A stretch of 64,000 nt of DNA from Nostoc sp. CHAB 5836 (GCF_020829445.1 NZ_JAIVFV010000007.1:1-64000), one strand, 5' to 3'; numbered from the stretch's first letter, positions 56,211 to 63,955 are shown. Translations and numbers: made by a program. The notes: generated from the sequence alone by a model not told the origin.

Positions 56211-56662
56211 ATTTGTGTAAACTTAAGCCGAAAACTATATCAGACAGGCGTTTTACAAATCCCTCACGCCCTCATCCCCTAACCCCTTCTCCCTTGGGAG
56301 AAGGGGAATTGAATGTCTAGCTCCCCTCTCCCCAAGGGAGCTACGGTGTACACAGAACCCAAAAGCCTCTACCCACGTTTTTGTGAGAGTGAAACTGTTA
56401 CACTCACTGACATCCCGCCCAGAAATTTATTTCTGGGCTGATAGCGAAAGTCCACTGAAAGTGGACTGAATTAATGATTTAGTCCACTTTCAGTGGACTT
56501 GGGCTATGAGACTCGGAATTGATTCCGAGGCGGGATAGAACACACAGCGAGATTCATTGGTTGCGGCAAGACTTGTGTGTACACCGTAGCCCCAAGGGAG
56601 AGGGGCTGGGGTGAGGGCAAAACGTTGTCACCAAGGGGGTTTCACGTTAAATTGACACCAAT
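56211..56662. mobile_element. Outer MITE-like element in the sigma/CHAT operon
   Basis: Left end ATTTGTGTAAACTTAA (56211) and right end TTAAATTGACACCAAT (to 56662) are imperfect inverted repeats that resemble the ends of the element at 61008 (ATTGGTGTCAACTTAACG). GGCACTG occurs on both sides (56201 and 56664), perhaps a decayed target duplication. It holds a REP-like repeat into which a second element (56341-56589) has inserted. Confidence 0.5.
56341..56589. mobile_element. Inner MITE-like element, 249 bp, 11-bp target duplication, four-hairpin cargo
   Basis: Perfect 14-bp inverted ends CTACGGTGTACACA and TGTGTACACCGTAG are flanked by the 11-bp direct repeat CCCCAAGGGAG (56330-56340, 56590-56600) inside a REP-like repeat. 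The core (56411-56535) can fold into four hairpins: CCCAGAAATTTATTTCTGGG, TCCACTGAAAGTGGA, TCCACTTTCAGTGGA and CTCGGAATTGATTCCGAG. It has no coding capacity. A related cargo lies in the element at 61008. Confidence 0.8.
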
Positions 56663-56784
56663 GGGCACTGCCGTGCCCTTACACCCTGCTACATAGGGCT
56701 TGCTAAATAGGTTGCTGTGTGTAGTTAAATTCAGTTTAAGAGTAAATAATAGAGGCTAAACATGAAGATTTTTGAAGGTAACAT

Positions 56785-57936
56785 TTAAAACCGCAAAATC
56801 TCTCGTTCATAGTCTTCAGGTGTGGGTTCTATTTCCCAAACTAATCCTTCTCCTAGTTCCAAAATTACTTCTAAATACAACATATCTACAGCAGTTGTTG
56901 CCGTATCTTGATTATTTTCAAAAGCTTGTAAGTCTTCCGTTAGTAATCGGAGCTTAAACCCAGCCGGAATTTGACCATCAAGAGTTGTACTTCGCAATTC
57001 AAAACGCCAAACATAATCCTCAGAAGCGCTTTTTGGGAAAATGCGTAACTCGTATGTTTGCTCTGCAATGATTATTTGCCGAGACAAGCCGAGAACTGGT
57101 TCTGCACTCCGCATTCCGACAGCTACCACAACGAATTCTCTTTTTTCCCATCCCCACTGTTGAACTAAATTGGCTACTCCTGTCTGTAACCATTGCGGAA
57201 TTGACGACTGTATGAGTAAACCCTGACGCAGTTCATACAACTTTTTTCGCCAACCGCTATGTGCCAAGAGCGCACCCCAGAGTGAAAATGGAACTGCTAA
57301 ACGTGGGAATTTCACATCGCGATCGCCCAATCTTTCTAAAAGGTTTTCTGCCTGAATTTTGCCAATCGGATCTAAAGGTGCAATCTCAGCACGTAAGGCT
57401 TCTGGCTGATTAAGTTGGCGTGTAACCCACAGCACATTAATATCTGGAATTAAATCTTCACTTTCCAAGCTGTAAGTGCGATCGCCAGCATCGTAAACCC
57501 CTTTTGTTTTCAGAATTTGATGAGTTGTGTAGCCAAAAATCTTCATCCAGCCATCATCAGGATTAACTTGTACTGCTATGTAATAGTCAGCAACCCACTC
57601 TGGTATATCTACCCATTCTTGCGGTACGCGTAACTCATCGTCATCCATCGCCAGGGTGGGAATTAATACCAGGCGATCGCGATCGAAAGTAATAGCTGTG
57701 CCATTGACTACTTCCCAAAAACTCGGCAATGCCGCACTGTTAGGATAAACTCTGGCGGTGGGAGCAATTTCCTCCTGGAACCAAGGCAAAAATGCTTGCA
57801 AGCATTTTTGATTTATCCACCCACGTTGACAAGCACCAGCTGTTGAGTATGGTTGTTCTTGCACTTCTGGAAATTGAGTAATTTCCAAATATAAATGCTG
57901 TGAGTCAATAGTGAATGGGGCAGGTGGGTTCAACAT
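56785..57936 (-). CDS. DUF1822 family protein, locus 2
   Basis: A 383-residue DUF1822 paralogue of the protein at 39250. Shared features: CLQAFLPWF, WEVVNGTAITFDRDRLVLIP, LRVPQEWVDIPEWVADYY, GWMKIFGYTTHQILK and KFPRLAVPFSLWGALL. No signal or membrane helix, so it should be cytoplasmic. It starts 58 bp after the sigma-factor stop. The conserved pairing sigma-DUF1822 in both loci suggests that the two proteins act together, for example as an anti-sigma or an adaptor; this is inference. Confidence 0.86.
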   Translation of the reverse strand: MLNPPAPFTIDSQHLYLEITQFPEVQEQPYSTAGACQRGWINQKCLQAFLPWFQEEIAPTARVYPNSAALPSFWEVVNGTAITFDRDRLVLIPTLAMDDDELRVPQEWVDIPEWVADYYIAVQVNPDDGWMKIFGYTTHQILKTKGVYDAGDRTYSLESEDLIPDINVLWVTRQLNQPEALRAEIAPLDPIGKIQAENLLERLGDRDVKFPRLAVPFSLWGALLAHSGWRKKLYELRQGLLIQSSIPQWLQTGVANLVQQWGWEKREFVVVAVGMRSAEPVLGLSRQIIIAEQTYELRIFPKSASEDYVWRFELRSTTLDGQIPAGFKLRLLTEDLQAFENNQDTATTAVDMLYLEVILELGEGLVWEIEPTPEDYEREILRF

Positions 57937-57994
57937 AAATTATTTTAGAATGTCTTCATATCAAGACCGTGTTAGGGAGAGGGGAGAGACAAAA

Positions 57995-59194
57995 TTATTT
58001 CTTGTCTACTGATTGAATCTGGGTATGGCTATATTGAACTTTAAGCCATTCCTCTAAACTTGTGTTTATGGCATCCACTACGTCGGATTTAGGGGAAATA
58101 TGCAAGGTGTTTTGACTCCATTGCGTCAGAGTCAGAAGCAATGACTTTTTCATGCTGCTCAGGCGACGAGAAACAGTATATTGCTTAATTTCTAGCTGTG
58201 CAGCAATTTCTTGTTGAGTCAGTTGTTGAACGTAGTAAGCTTGTAGTACTTTTTGGGACTCAGTATCTAGTGCAGCGATCGCTTGGGACAAAACTTGGTT
58301 TAACTGAGCTTGATGCGATCGCATATTCACAGCTTCTTCCTGCTCAATAATTTCAGTTAGTAAAGATGTTTGCAAATCTACAGGTAATATATCTAATAAA
58401 TTACCCTCATCTTCTTTGAGGGGAGCGTCTGCGGAAACCAACTTAGGATACAGGAAAGTACGTGCAGCTTTAGCAGCAGATAATACCCAGGTTTCTATGG
58501 TTTGCTGGTTGATTGCGGCGGTGGGCGAACTCAATCGGCTGAAACGTTCTGCATTATAAAGATTACTAATAGCCTCCCAAGTCCGAGCATCTGGTTTGGT
58601 CAGTTGACGAATTTTTGTATTATCACCTGTGTAGAGTTCCTTAAAGCATTCCCAGGCTAAAACATAACTCTCGATGCTTTCGGCGTTAAATCCGGCATTT
58701 TGTAATGACTGCACTAGTCGTTTGCGGCTGAGTTTATGCAGCAATGCCCAGTCTGAGCAAATGTCTGCTTCCCGATGTAAGCGCAGTGCATCTTTGATAA
58801 TCGATTCAAAAGTTAATTCTGCATAGGCTTTTAAATGCGAACTGTATTGAGGGTTGAAATTTTTGAGGATTTTGTTAATATGAGCGATCGCCAGCTGAAA
58901 ACAATCTGCTACAGACGACTGCGTGGGAAAGTTGAGGGCAAATTTTCTGGCAGTCCAGTAGCACACCTCTTGTAAATAAGCAGAAAGATGTGCAAGTGCC
59001 ACAGCACTAGATTCAGTCTGCCAAACTCTATACCAGTAAAGTGCCCAAAAGGTATCTGATTTCTCAGTTGACGACTCCAGGCAAACTTTCATACTGCGTC
59101 GCAGTTTGGCATCTGTTGCCCAACCACTAAATTGATCTACATCAAATTGCACAAAGGTAGAAAAGATTTCAACAATGCCCTGTCGGGGTTGCAT
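57995..59194 (-). CDS. Sigma-70 family RNA polymerase sigma factor, locus 2
   Basis: A 399-residue paralogue of the sigma factor at 40454. The C-terminal region 4-like helix-turn-helix is clear: ESQKVLQAYYVQQLTQQEI and EIKQYTVSRRLSSMKKSLL. The N-terminal part is a long helical domain of unknown role (FSTFVQFDVDQFSGW at the start). It leads an operon with DUF1822, CHAT-CHASE2 and DUF928. It is divergent from the first cassette of a row of double-glycine peptide genes across a 324-bp spacer that carries the shared motif at 59311. I infer that these cassettes may be targets of this sigma. Confidence 0.87.
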   Translation of the reverse strand: MQPRQGIVEIFSTFVQFDVDQFSGWATDAKLRRSMKVCLESSTEKSDTFWALYWYRVWQTESSAVALAHLSAYLQEVCYWTARKFALNFPTQSSVADCFQLAIAHINKILKNFNPQYSSHLKAYAELTFESIIKDALRLHREADICSDWALLHKLSRKRLVQSLQNAGFNAESIESYVLAWECFKELYTGDNTKIRQLTKPDARTWEAISNLYNAERFSRLSSPTAAINQQTIETWVLSAAKAARTFLYPKLVSADAPLKEDEGNLLDILPVDLQTSLLTEIIEQEEAVNMRSHQAQLNQVLSQAIAALDTESQKVLQAYYVQQLTQQEIAAQLEIKQYTVSRRLSSMKKSLLLTLTQWSQNTLHISPKSDVVDAINTSLEEWLKVQYSHTQIQSVDKK

Positions 59195-59310
59195 GGAATA
59201 CTTGCCGCTGTTTGAAACATAGCTGATTACAATTATACAGCCATAGGGACAAAAGCTAATTCCTTGCTGCGTAAGGACTTTACAGATTTTTCCAAAAGTT
59301 TCTCATCCAA

Positions 59311-59340
59311 GTGCATAAAAATTAAAAGTCGTCGTAAAGA
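59311..59340 (+). promoter_or_regulatory. Conserved upstream motif of double-glycine peptide cassettes, site 1
   Basis: GTGCATAAAAATTAAAAGTC then GTCGTAAAGA. The core TAAAAGTCnTCGTA recurs at 60068, 62373 and 63052, each ahead of a double-glycine peptide gene. At sites 1 and 4 the match continues through GAGTGATATGCAGAGA and TTTAGTAAGTA. CGTC-type motifs resemble -10 elements of some alternative sigma factors, which is only suggestive. Confidence 0.7.
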
Positions 59341-59518
59341 GTGATATGCAGAGAGATTCATTTAGTAAGTACTACAAAAAAGTGCAAATAAGGTGAATTA
59401 AAATTTATCCAATTATCTCTGCATGGGGCATTTGATTACTGCCTCATTACTTATTCCTCTACCTGGGGAAAAACTTCTTTTTAAGAAACTTAAGTCAATT
59501 TTAATCAAGGAGAAAAAC

Positions 59519-59800
59519 ATGAAAGACAATCAGCATGAACAATTGTTCACTGAATTAATCCCTCAAGAAGCAGCTGCCATCAATGGCGGTTGGGGCATTG
59601 GCGACATCGTTGACAAAGTCGTAGACACAGCTACTGACGTAGTGGAAGATGTTGGTAGCGCTGCTGTGGGAGTTGTCGGAGGCGCTGTTGGTGCTACTGT
59701 TGGTGCTATTGGTGGTGCATTAGGTTTGGACACTGACATCTGGAAGGGAACCAAGATTGGAGCCAAGGCTGGATATAAACTTGGACAAGCTATACTCTAA
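59519..59800 (+). CDS. Double-glycine-leader bacteriocin-like peptide
   Basis: A 93-residue precursor. The leader (1-24) has LFTELIPQEAAAINGG. The mature part is rich in Gly, Ala and Val with GxxxG spacing (VVGGAVGATVGAIGGALG) and a C-terminal GAKAGYKLGQA, the style of membrane-active class II bacteriocins. ATG 59519 is preceded by AAGGAG; a longer frame from 59423 lacks a ribosome site. It is probably exported by one of the two C39 ABC transporters. Target unknown. Confidence 0.85.
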   Translation: MKDNQHEQLFTELIPQEAAAINGGWGIGDIVDKVVDTATDVVEDVGSAAVGVVGGAVGATVGAIGGALGLDTDIWKGTKIGAKAGYKLGQAIL

Positions 59801-59888
59801 TTTAAGTCAGGACAGCCGTTGAAATCAATAAAGAGTAAGGGAATGAGCCAAAGATTTCCTTCATTCTCTACTCTTCACAAAAGCAATG

Positions 59889-59942
59889 CACAACCTTTGG
59901 CGGAATGTTTATTCTCTGCGTTTTAAGACTAGCTGTTCCTTA
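59889..59942 (+). pseudogene. Relic of an hlyD gene start
   Basis: CAACCTTTGGCGGAATGTTT and ACTAGCTGTTCCTTAG align with the hlyD segment at 35301-35350 (ACATTTGGCGGACTATTTAT ... GTTAGCTGTTCCTGTG). Only about 54 bp remain, with an in-frame stop. It suggests that an export operon once stood here. Confidence 0.55.
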
Positions 59943-59994
59943 GATCAAAGAGTTAACCACTCAAAAATCTGAGCTAAAAAGCTGAATACAGTAG

Positions 59995-60023
59995 AAAATC
60001 GGGGCACTTGCTCCGATTTTTTT
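59995..60023 (+). terminator. Intrinsic terminator of peptide cassette
   Basis: AAAATCGG, loop GGCACTTGCT, CCGATTTT then a T-run. The same structure and flanks (CTCAAAAATCTGAGCTAAAA before; ATGCATAATGATTTGCAA after) recur at 62979-63004. Confidence 0.85.
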
Positions 60024-60067
60024 ATGCATAATGATTTGCAATTTTTTTTAAAATAGTTCCGATCTGA

Positions 60068-60095
60068 GTGCATAAAGACTAAAAGTCGTCGTAAA
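60068..60095 (+). promoter_or_regulatory. Conserved upstream motif, site 2
   Basis: GTGCATAAAGACTAAAAGTC then GTCGTAAA. It is preceded by AAAATAGTTCCGATCT, identical to site 4. It lies 285 bp ahead of the DUF4189 peptide gene; a TTTAGTAAGTACTACAAAAA block like that of site 1 follows at 60249. Confidence 0.7.
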
Positions 60096-60352
60096 CAATT
60101 CTAGGACAGAGATTCACCTATAACACCGATTCAGTATTCAGGACTATGAGGAAAAAACCAGATTTCGTTGGGTTACAACAAAGAATATTTGATTGTAAAC
60201 AACATTAAAACTGGGTTTCTTAATCTCATGTTTATTAGTGAATCGTGTTTTAGTAAGTACTACAAAAAAGGTGCAAGCAAGGTGAATTAAACTGACTCAA
60301 TCAGCCCCGTAGCTTCAAGAGAATATCAATGAGTTAAAAAAGGAAAAAAACC

Positions 60353-60739
60353 ATGTTAACCATCGACAAAATGACCACAAACGAACGGCTATTTACTGAA
60401 TTAACTCCGCAACAATCTGCTGCTTGTTGTGGTGGTGCTGACGAATTTGGTGCGATCGCCTATTCCCCAGGCAATGGGGCCGCGGGTTGGTCTTTCAACT
60501 ACTCCAACCGCACTGCTGCTGAGAACAGAGCTTTGAGAGAATGTGAGAGTTCTTCTGGACTAGGAGACTGTTTTGTTGCAGTTTGGGTTCAAAATGCTTG
60601 GGCATCTTTAGCGCGAGCCTCCAATTTAGCCTACGGTTGGGCATGGAATACAGACAAAGGGGCAGCAGAAGCCAATGCTCTACAAGAGTGTAGTAAAAAC
60701 GGTCTCAATTGTAATTTAGTTACTACAATACAGGCTTAA
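60353..60739 (+). CDS. Double-glycine-leader DUF4189 domain protein
   Basis: A 128-residue precursor. The leader ends LFTELTPQQSAACCGG. The mature part (about 99 residues) is a DUF4189 domain: FGAIAYSPGNGAAGWSF, AAENRALRECE, CFVAVWVQNAWASLA, and a second similar half with AAEANALQECSKNGLNCNL. Four Cys in the mature region may form disulfides outside the cell. ATG 60353 has AAGGA upstream; ATG 60371 is an alternative. It is a full protein domain exported by a peptide-type leader, which is unusual. Function unknown. Confidence 0.87.
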   Translation: MLTIDKMTTNERLFTELTPQQSAACCGGADEFGAIAYSPGNGAAGWSFNYSNRTAAENRALRECESSSGLGDCFVAVWVQNAWASLARASNLAYGWAWNTDKGAAEANALQECSKNGLNCNLVTTIQA

Positions 60740-60923
60740 ACAATCAAAAAATCTCAATTGTAACCAAGCCACAATTGTATACGACGAGATCCGCGAACCA
60801 GGCTGCAACTTAATATCAAAAACAATCGAGCCTGTCCGAAGCTGATTCATCCATTCCACACAGTCCTGCTTTTGAAGCTACGGGGTGCATACAAATAATT
60901 TAATTACCCCAAATCCTATTTTT

Positions 60924-61272
60924 TAGTAGCGTGTCTAGCATTAAATAGTGCATTAGAAAAACTCTTGTGGGATGGGTGTCTCACCCGTCCGGGGCGGACA
61001 AGATGTCATTGGTGTCAACTTAACGTAAAACCGATGTCCCGCAAGGAACTGAAGTTCCAAGAAGAATAGCGAAAGTCATCTAAAAGATGACTCAATTGTG
61101 CAAAAATCTTTAGTCTACTTCAGTAGACTTGAACTGTTAGCCTGGAACTTCAGTTCCAGGCGGGTGATGAAGCCAACAGTGAAGCTATTTCAAGGCTTTT
61201 GTTGACACTAATGACAAGATGTCCACTCCACAAGAAAATTTATTGCAACATTTTAGCCTTGACACGCTAGTA
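60924..61272. mobile_element. Outer MITE-like element with imperfect 15-bp inverted ends
   Basis: TAGTAGCGTGTCTAG (60924-60938) and CTTGACACGCTAGTA (61258-61272) pair at 13 of 15 positions. It contains a CTTGTGG / CCACAAG inner pair and the nested element at 61008-61212. No gene is present in the 890-bp spacer 60740-61628 apart from these elements and the hairpin at 61316. Confidence 0.55.
61008..61212. mobile_element. Inner MITE-like element, 205 bp, 11-bp target duplication, four-hairpin cargo
   Basis: Ends ATTGGTGTCAAC and GTTGACACTAAT (one mismatch) are flanked by the 11-bp direct repeat GACAAGATGTC (60997-61007, 61213-61223). The core folds like that at 56411: GGAACTGAAGTTCC, AGTCATCTAAAAGATGACT, AGTCTACTTCAGTAGACT and CTGGAACTTCAGTTCCAG, with conserved linkers ATAGCGAAAGTC and AGGCGGG. 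Stem sequences differ between the copies but pairing is kept. Confidence 0.78.
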
Positions 61273-61315
61273 GGGTGTGTTATATCCGAAACTAACGCAC
61301 CATCCTAGATTTTCA

Positions 61316-61345
61316 GTGCGTTATGGACTAACGTCCATAACGCAC
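61316..61345. repeat. 13-bp perfect palindromic hairpin
   Basis: GTGCGTTATGGAC, loop TAAC, GTCCATAACGCAC. It is flanked by related AACGCACC pieces and looks like a dispersed cyanobacterial palindrome. No T-run. Confidence 0.6.
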
Positions 61346-61628
61346 CTTACTAACATTAAAGCTAATGTGGATCACGTTTTTGGGTAAGCTTTGCACAGCA
61401 TATAAGTAAGCTAAAAGTGTGTCTTAAAACTTAACGTGACCGTAACAGTACAAACTTCAAACATTTGTAACAAAAACTCGATATGCTGTGTAAAAATAAT
61501 GGCTCAAGTTGCAGAATAAAGTAGAGGTTTGCAAATGTAATTTTTTTGCAACAAACACCAAAGATTCGACTTTGATTAGTTGATTTGAAAATACATAAAT
61601 TTTCCCCTATCATTTGAGCAGACTTTAT

Positions 61629-62297
61629 ATGAAAATTCAACTTGCTAAATCAGGTTTGTTAGTATTTCGCCTGGTCTTGGCGATCGCCATAACTCTACTA
61701 TTTGGAAACCTGCCTGGGAGTTCTCATGAATCTTCTTCACAACCGAGTACTACTTCAACTTCTAGTTCAATGAGGAATTCCACACTACAGTGGAATGGCT
61801 TAATCGAACCTTTTGCAGTAACAAAATTAAAATCACCGTTGCCAGGGCTAAAATCTGGTACTCTACTACCCGGAATCCGTTTCCCAGATTTGGGGCAACA
61901 ACATATAGAAGTAGGTAAATTATTCAGCTATAACTCAAATCCACCAACCTCCGGCCCACATTACCCGTACCCAGCACCGTGGGGCATCTACATATATCCA
62001 CCTGCTGATGAATTTTTAGTACACAATTTGGAACACGGTGGTGTGATTATTAGCTATAACCCTAATCAAATTAAAGGTCAAGAGTTGGTTCAGCTATGGC
62101 AGCAGGCGCGGTCTTTGAGCAAGTTTAACGGACGTATTATCGTCACACCACGGTTAAACCTCGACACGGCAATTGCACTGACTGCTTGGAATTACTTGCA
62201 GAAGCTCGACCGTTACAGTTATACAGCAGTACAGGTATTTTATGATACGCACATTAGTCGTGGCCCTGAGTGCCAGCAAGGGCTATGTCCGCTCTGA
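61629..62297 (+). CDS. DUF3105 family exported protein
   Basis: About 222 residues. The N-terminal hydrophobic segment (GLLVFRLVLAIAITLLFG) is a signal or anchor, followed by a Ser/Thr-rich linker. The DUF3105 core has PPTSGPHYPYPAPWGIY, VHNLEHGGVIISYNP and, near the end, the conserved RIIVTPRLNLDTAIALTAW. The family function is unknown; conserved His pairs suggest metal binding. I chose ATG 61629; the TTG at 61614 adds five residues. It is embedded among the peptide cassettes but has no double-glycine leader, so it may be an unrelated passenger. Confidence 0.85.
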   Translation: MKIQLAKSGLLVFRLVLAIAITLLFGNLPGSSHESSSQPSTTSTSSSMRNSTLQWNGLIEPFAVTKLKSPLPGLKSGTLLPGIRFPDLGQQHIEVGKLFSYNSNPPTSGPHYPYPAPWGIYIYPPADEFLVHNLEHGGVIISYNPNQIKGQELVQLWQQARSLSKFNGRIIVTPRLNLDTAIALTAWNYLQKLDRYSYTAVQVFYDTHISRGPECQQGLCPL

Positions 62298-62342
62298 AAA
62301 GTTTGCTCAATACCTCGATAGGAAGGAAACAGCCCCGGAAAT

Positions 62343-62367
62343 GTTGGGTTTCGTTCCTCAACCCAAC
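62343..62367 (+). terminator. Hairpin after DUF3105 gene
   Basis: GTTGGGTT, loop TCGTTCCTC, AACCCAAC; 8-bp stem about 45 bp past the stop codon. It has a weak T-tract and is similar to the hairpin family at 32449. Confidence 0.5.
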
Positions 62368-62372
62368 CTACA

Positions 62373-62394
62373 CACTAAAAGTCCTCGTAAAGAC
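62373..62394 (+). promoter_or_regulatory. Conserved upstream motif, site 3
   Basis: CACTAAAAGTCCTCGTAAAG; the core TAAAAGTCnTCGTAAAGA matches site 1. It is the shortest of the four matches, lying 155 bp before the proline-rich peptide gene. Confidence 0.6.
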
Positions 62395-62526
62395 TTTCTT
62401 TGCTAGCTATCGGATGAGAACATTATCGGTGAACAAGTGCATAAATCAGCAAACACTACTCCAATAACCAAAGTGAAGGGGTTCAAACCCGCAAAACAGA
62501 ATCTCAAGTAAAAGGAGACTAGAAAA

Positions 62527-62745
62527 ATGAGAAGCAAAAGCCTCTTAGTAGAAGACTTGAATTTATTTGAAGAACTGGACAATCAAACTGCTGAGTGTGT
62601 GGGAGGCGGACAGTCAGCACCGCAAAAAGTATTACTTTTTCCTTTGCCTCATCCTGGCTGTCCCCCTGGTTGGATACCAGCGTTACCACCTCTTAATCCT
62701 CAGCTAGGCTGTATTCCTAATACCATAGTTTCCCGAAAAGACTAG
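62527..62745 (+). CDS. Double-glycine-leader proline-rich peptide
   Basis: A 72-residue precursor. The leader is LNLFEELDNQTAECVGG and the mature part is about 42 residues, rich in Pro with two Cys (HPGCPPGWIPALPPLNP, LGCIPNT). ATG 62527 has AAGGAG 10 bp upstream. The mature peptide could form one disulfide loop. It carries no known bacteriocin signature. Likely exported by a C39 ABC transporter; function unknown. Confidence 0.8.
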   Translation: MRSKSLLVEDLNLFEELDNQTAECVGGGQSAPQKVLLFPLPHPGCPPGWIPALPPLNPQLGCIPNTIVSRKD

Positions 62746-62807
62746 ACTGCTCTATAGTAAGCCGCAGAAAGAGTTGACCAAATTGAAGGCTCTTGATATA
62801 GTCTTAA

Positions 62808-62969
62808 CTTTACGACAAAGACCCTTTCGATGATTATATGGGTGGCTACGTCACTCTTAACACAAAAGCAGGAAGTTGGAACCGTGGCGGCTACGTCACC
62901 ACACTAAGTCCAGGAAACTATTATTTTGGGCTTAACATAACTACTCAAAAATCTGAGCTAAAAAGCTAG
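62808..62969 (+). pseudogene. Remnant of a double-glycine cassette C-terminus
   Basis: An open frame with no leader reads YDKDPFDDYMGGYVTLN and RGGYVTTLSPGNYYFGLN, then a stop at 62967, directly followed by the cassette terminator. It resembles the end of an extracellular domain, with two YVT repeats, and a stop codon (62805) cuts it off upstream. It is probably a decayed member of the peptide cassette family. An ATG at 62838 could still make a 43-residue peptide. Confidence 0.5.
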
Positions 62970-62978
62970 GCACATAAT

Positions 62979-63004
62979 AAAATCGGGGTATTTGCCCCGA
63001 TTTT
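62979..63004 (+). terminator. Intrinsic terminator of peptide cassette
   Basis: AAAATCGGGG, loop TATTTG, CCCCGATTTT then TATT. It duplicates the terminator at 59995 with compensating G-C changes in the stem. Confidence 0.8.
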
Positions 63005-63051
63005 ATTATGCATAATGATTTGCAATTTTTTTCAAAATAGTTCCGATCTCA

Positions 63052-63080
63052 GTGCATAAAGACTAAAAGTCATCGTAGAG
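63052..63080 (+). promoter_or_regulatory. Conserved upstream motif, site 4
   Basis: GTGCATAAAGACTAAAAGTC then ATCGTAGAG, followed by AGTGATATGCAGAGA as at site 1. It lies about 200 bp ahead of the last peptide gene. Confidence 0.7.
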
Positions 63081-63280
63081 AGTGATATGCAGAGAAGTTG
63101 ATTTAGTAAGTAAGACTAAAAAGATGCTTTCTTTGGGGACTAGCGGAATCATTGAATAAGTTCGTCAAATACAGAACAAAATTTCCATAGTTACAGCCGC
63201 AAATTTATTCCACAAATATGCAACTTTTTAAAAGTTACCTAATTATCTCTGCATGACCTAATTAAACAAGGAGAAAAACC

Positions 63281-63712
63281 ATGTTAAATATCTACAGCAT
63301 GACCTCTAGTTCTAACTCTTCTGTTGTTAGTCAAGAACAACTGTTCACCGAATTAACTCCCGAAGAAGGAGCAATTCTTGAGGGAGGAAAGTATATAGTT
63401 TTAATTAGAGATGCCGGTCCAGCTAGGGCCAGCGTGCCTATCGCATTCAAAGGAGATTTCCAGCGTGTTGCGGCCAACCCGACGGTTCTTCAAATAACAA
63501 ATAGCACTAAGTACAATTTGTTCTATGACTTAGCCTATGATGATCCTAGCGCTGGCAGTAATCTTCCCATTGCCCCAGGGCAAGTTTCAGATTTTCTAGG
63601 TCTAGATCCAATAGCTATAGCAAGTTGGGATCTTAGTCTACTGCTACCAGGGGTACAAAATCAGACTCAGGAGCTAGCACCAGGAAGAAGATATGAATTT
63701 TACGAAGCTTAA
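63281..63712 (+). CDS. Double-glycine-leader protein, unknown mature domain
   Basis: A 143-residue precursor. The leader is LFTELTPEEGAILEGG (about 22-37). The mature part is about 106 residues with KYIVLIRDAGPARASVPI, TKYNLFYDLAYDDPSAG and PGRRYEFYEA; it looks like a beta-rich extracellular domain that I cannot assign. ATG 63281 has AAGGAG upstream. It lies between conserved cassette motifs and precedes a C39 exporter gene at 63956, which is its likely transporter. Confidence 0.83.
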   Translation: MLNIYSMTSSSNSSVVSQEQLFTELTPEEGAILEGGKYIVLIRDAGPARASVPIAFKGDFQRVAANPTVLQITNSTKYNLFYDLAYDDPSAGSNLPIAPGQVSDFLGLDPIAIASWDLSLLLPGVQNQTQELAPGRRYEFYEA

Positions 63713-63898
63713 CTGAACTGGTTGTCTGACATCCTAAGGAGTCCCTACTCAGTTAGACCTAATAGTAAAGAGTGGGGTAGACATCTTTGAGCGATCGCCA
63801 TCGGTGCGTCTTGAGGGACTGCCAAGCGATCGCTCTTACCAACTACTTTTGACTATACCCCAAACAGTCAAAAATCTGAATGGAAAAAATAAACACTT

Positions 63899-63930
63899 AA
63901 TACAATCGGGTCACAAGACTCGATTGTATT
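63899..63930 (+). terminator. Intrinsic terminator before second exporter gene
   Basis: AATACAATCG, loop GGTCACAAGACT, CGATTGTATT then TTCTC. It is preceded by a CAAAAATCTGAA piece like the other cassette terminators. Confidence 0.75.
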
Positions 63931-63955
63931 TTCTCGCCAATCATCACACGAGAAA

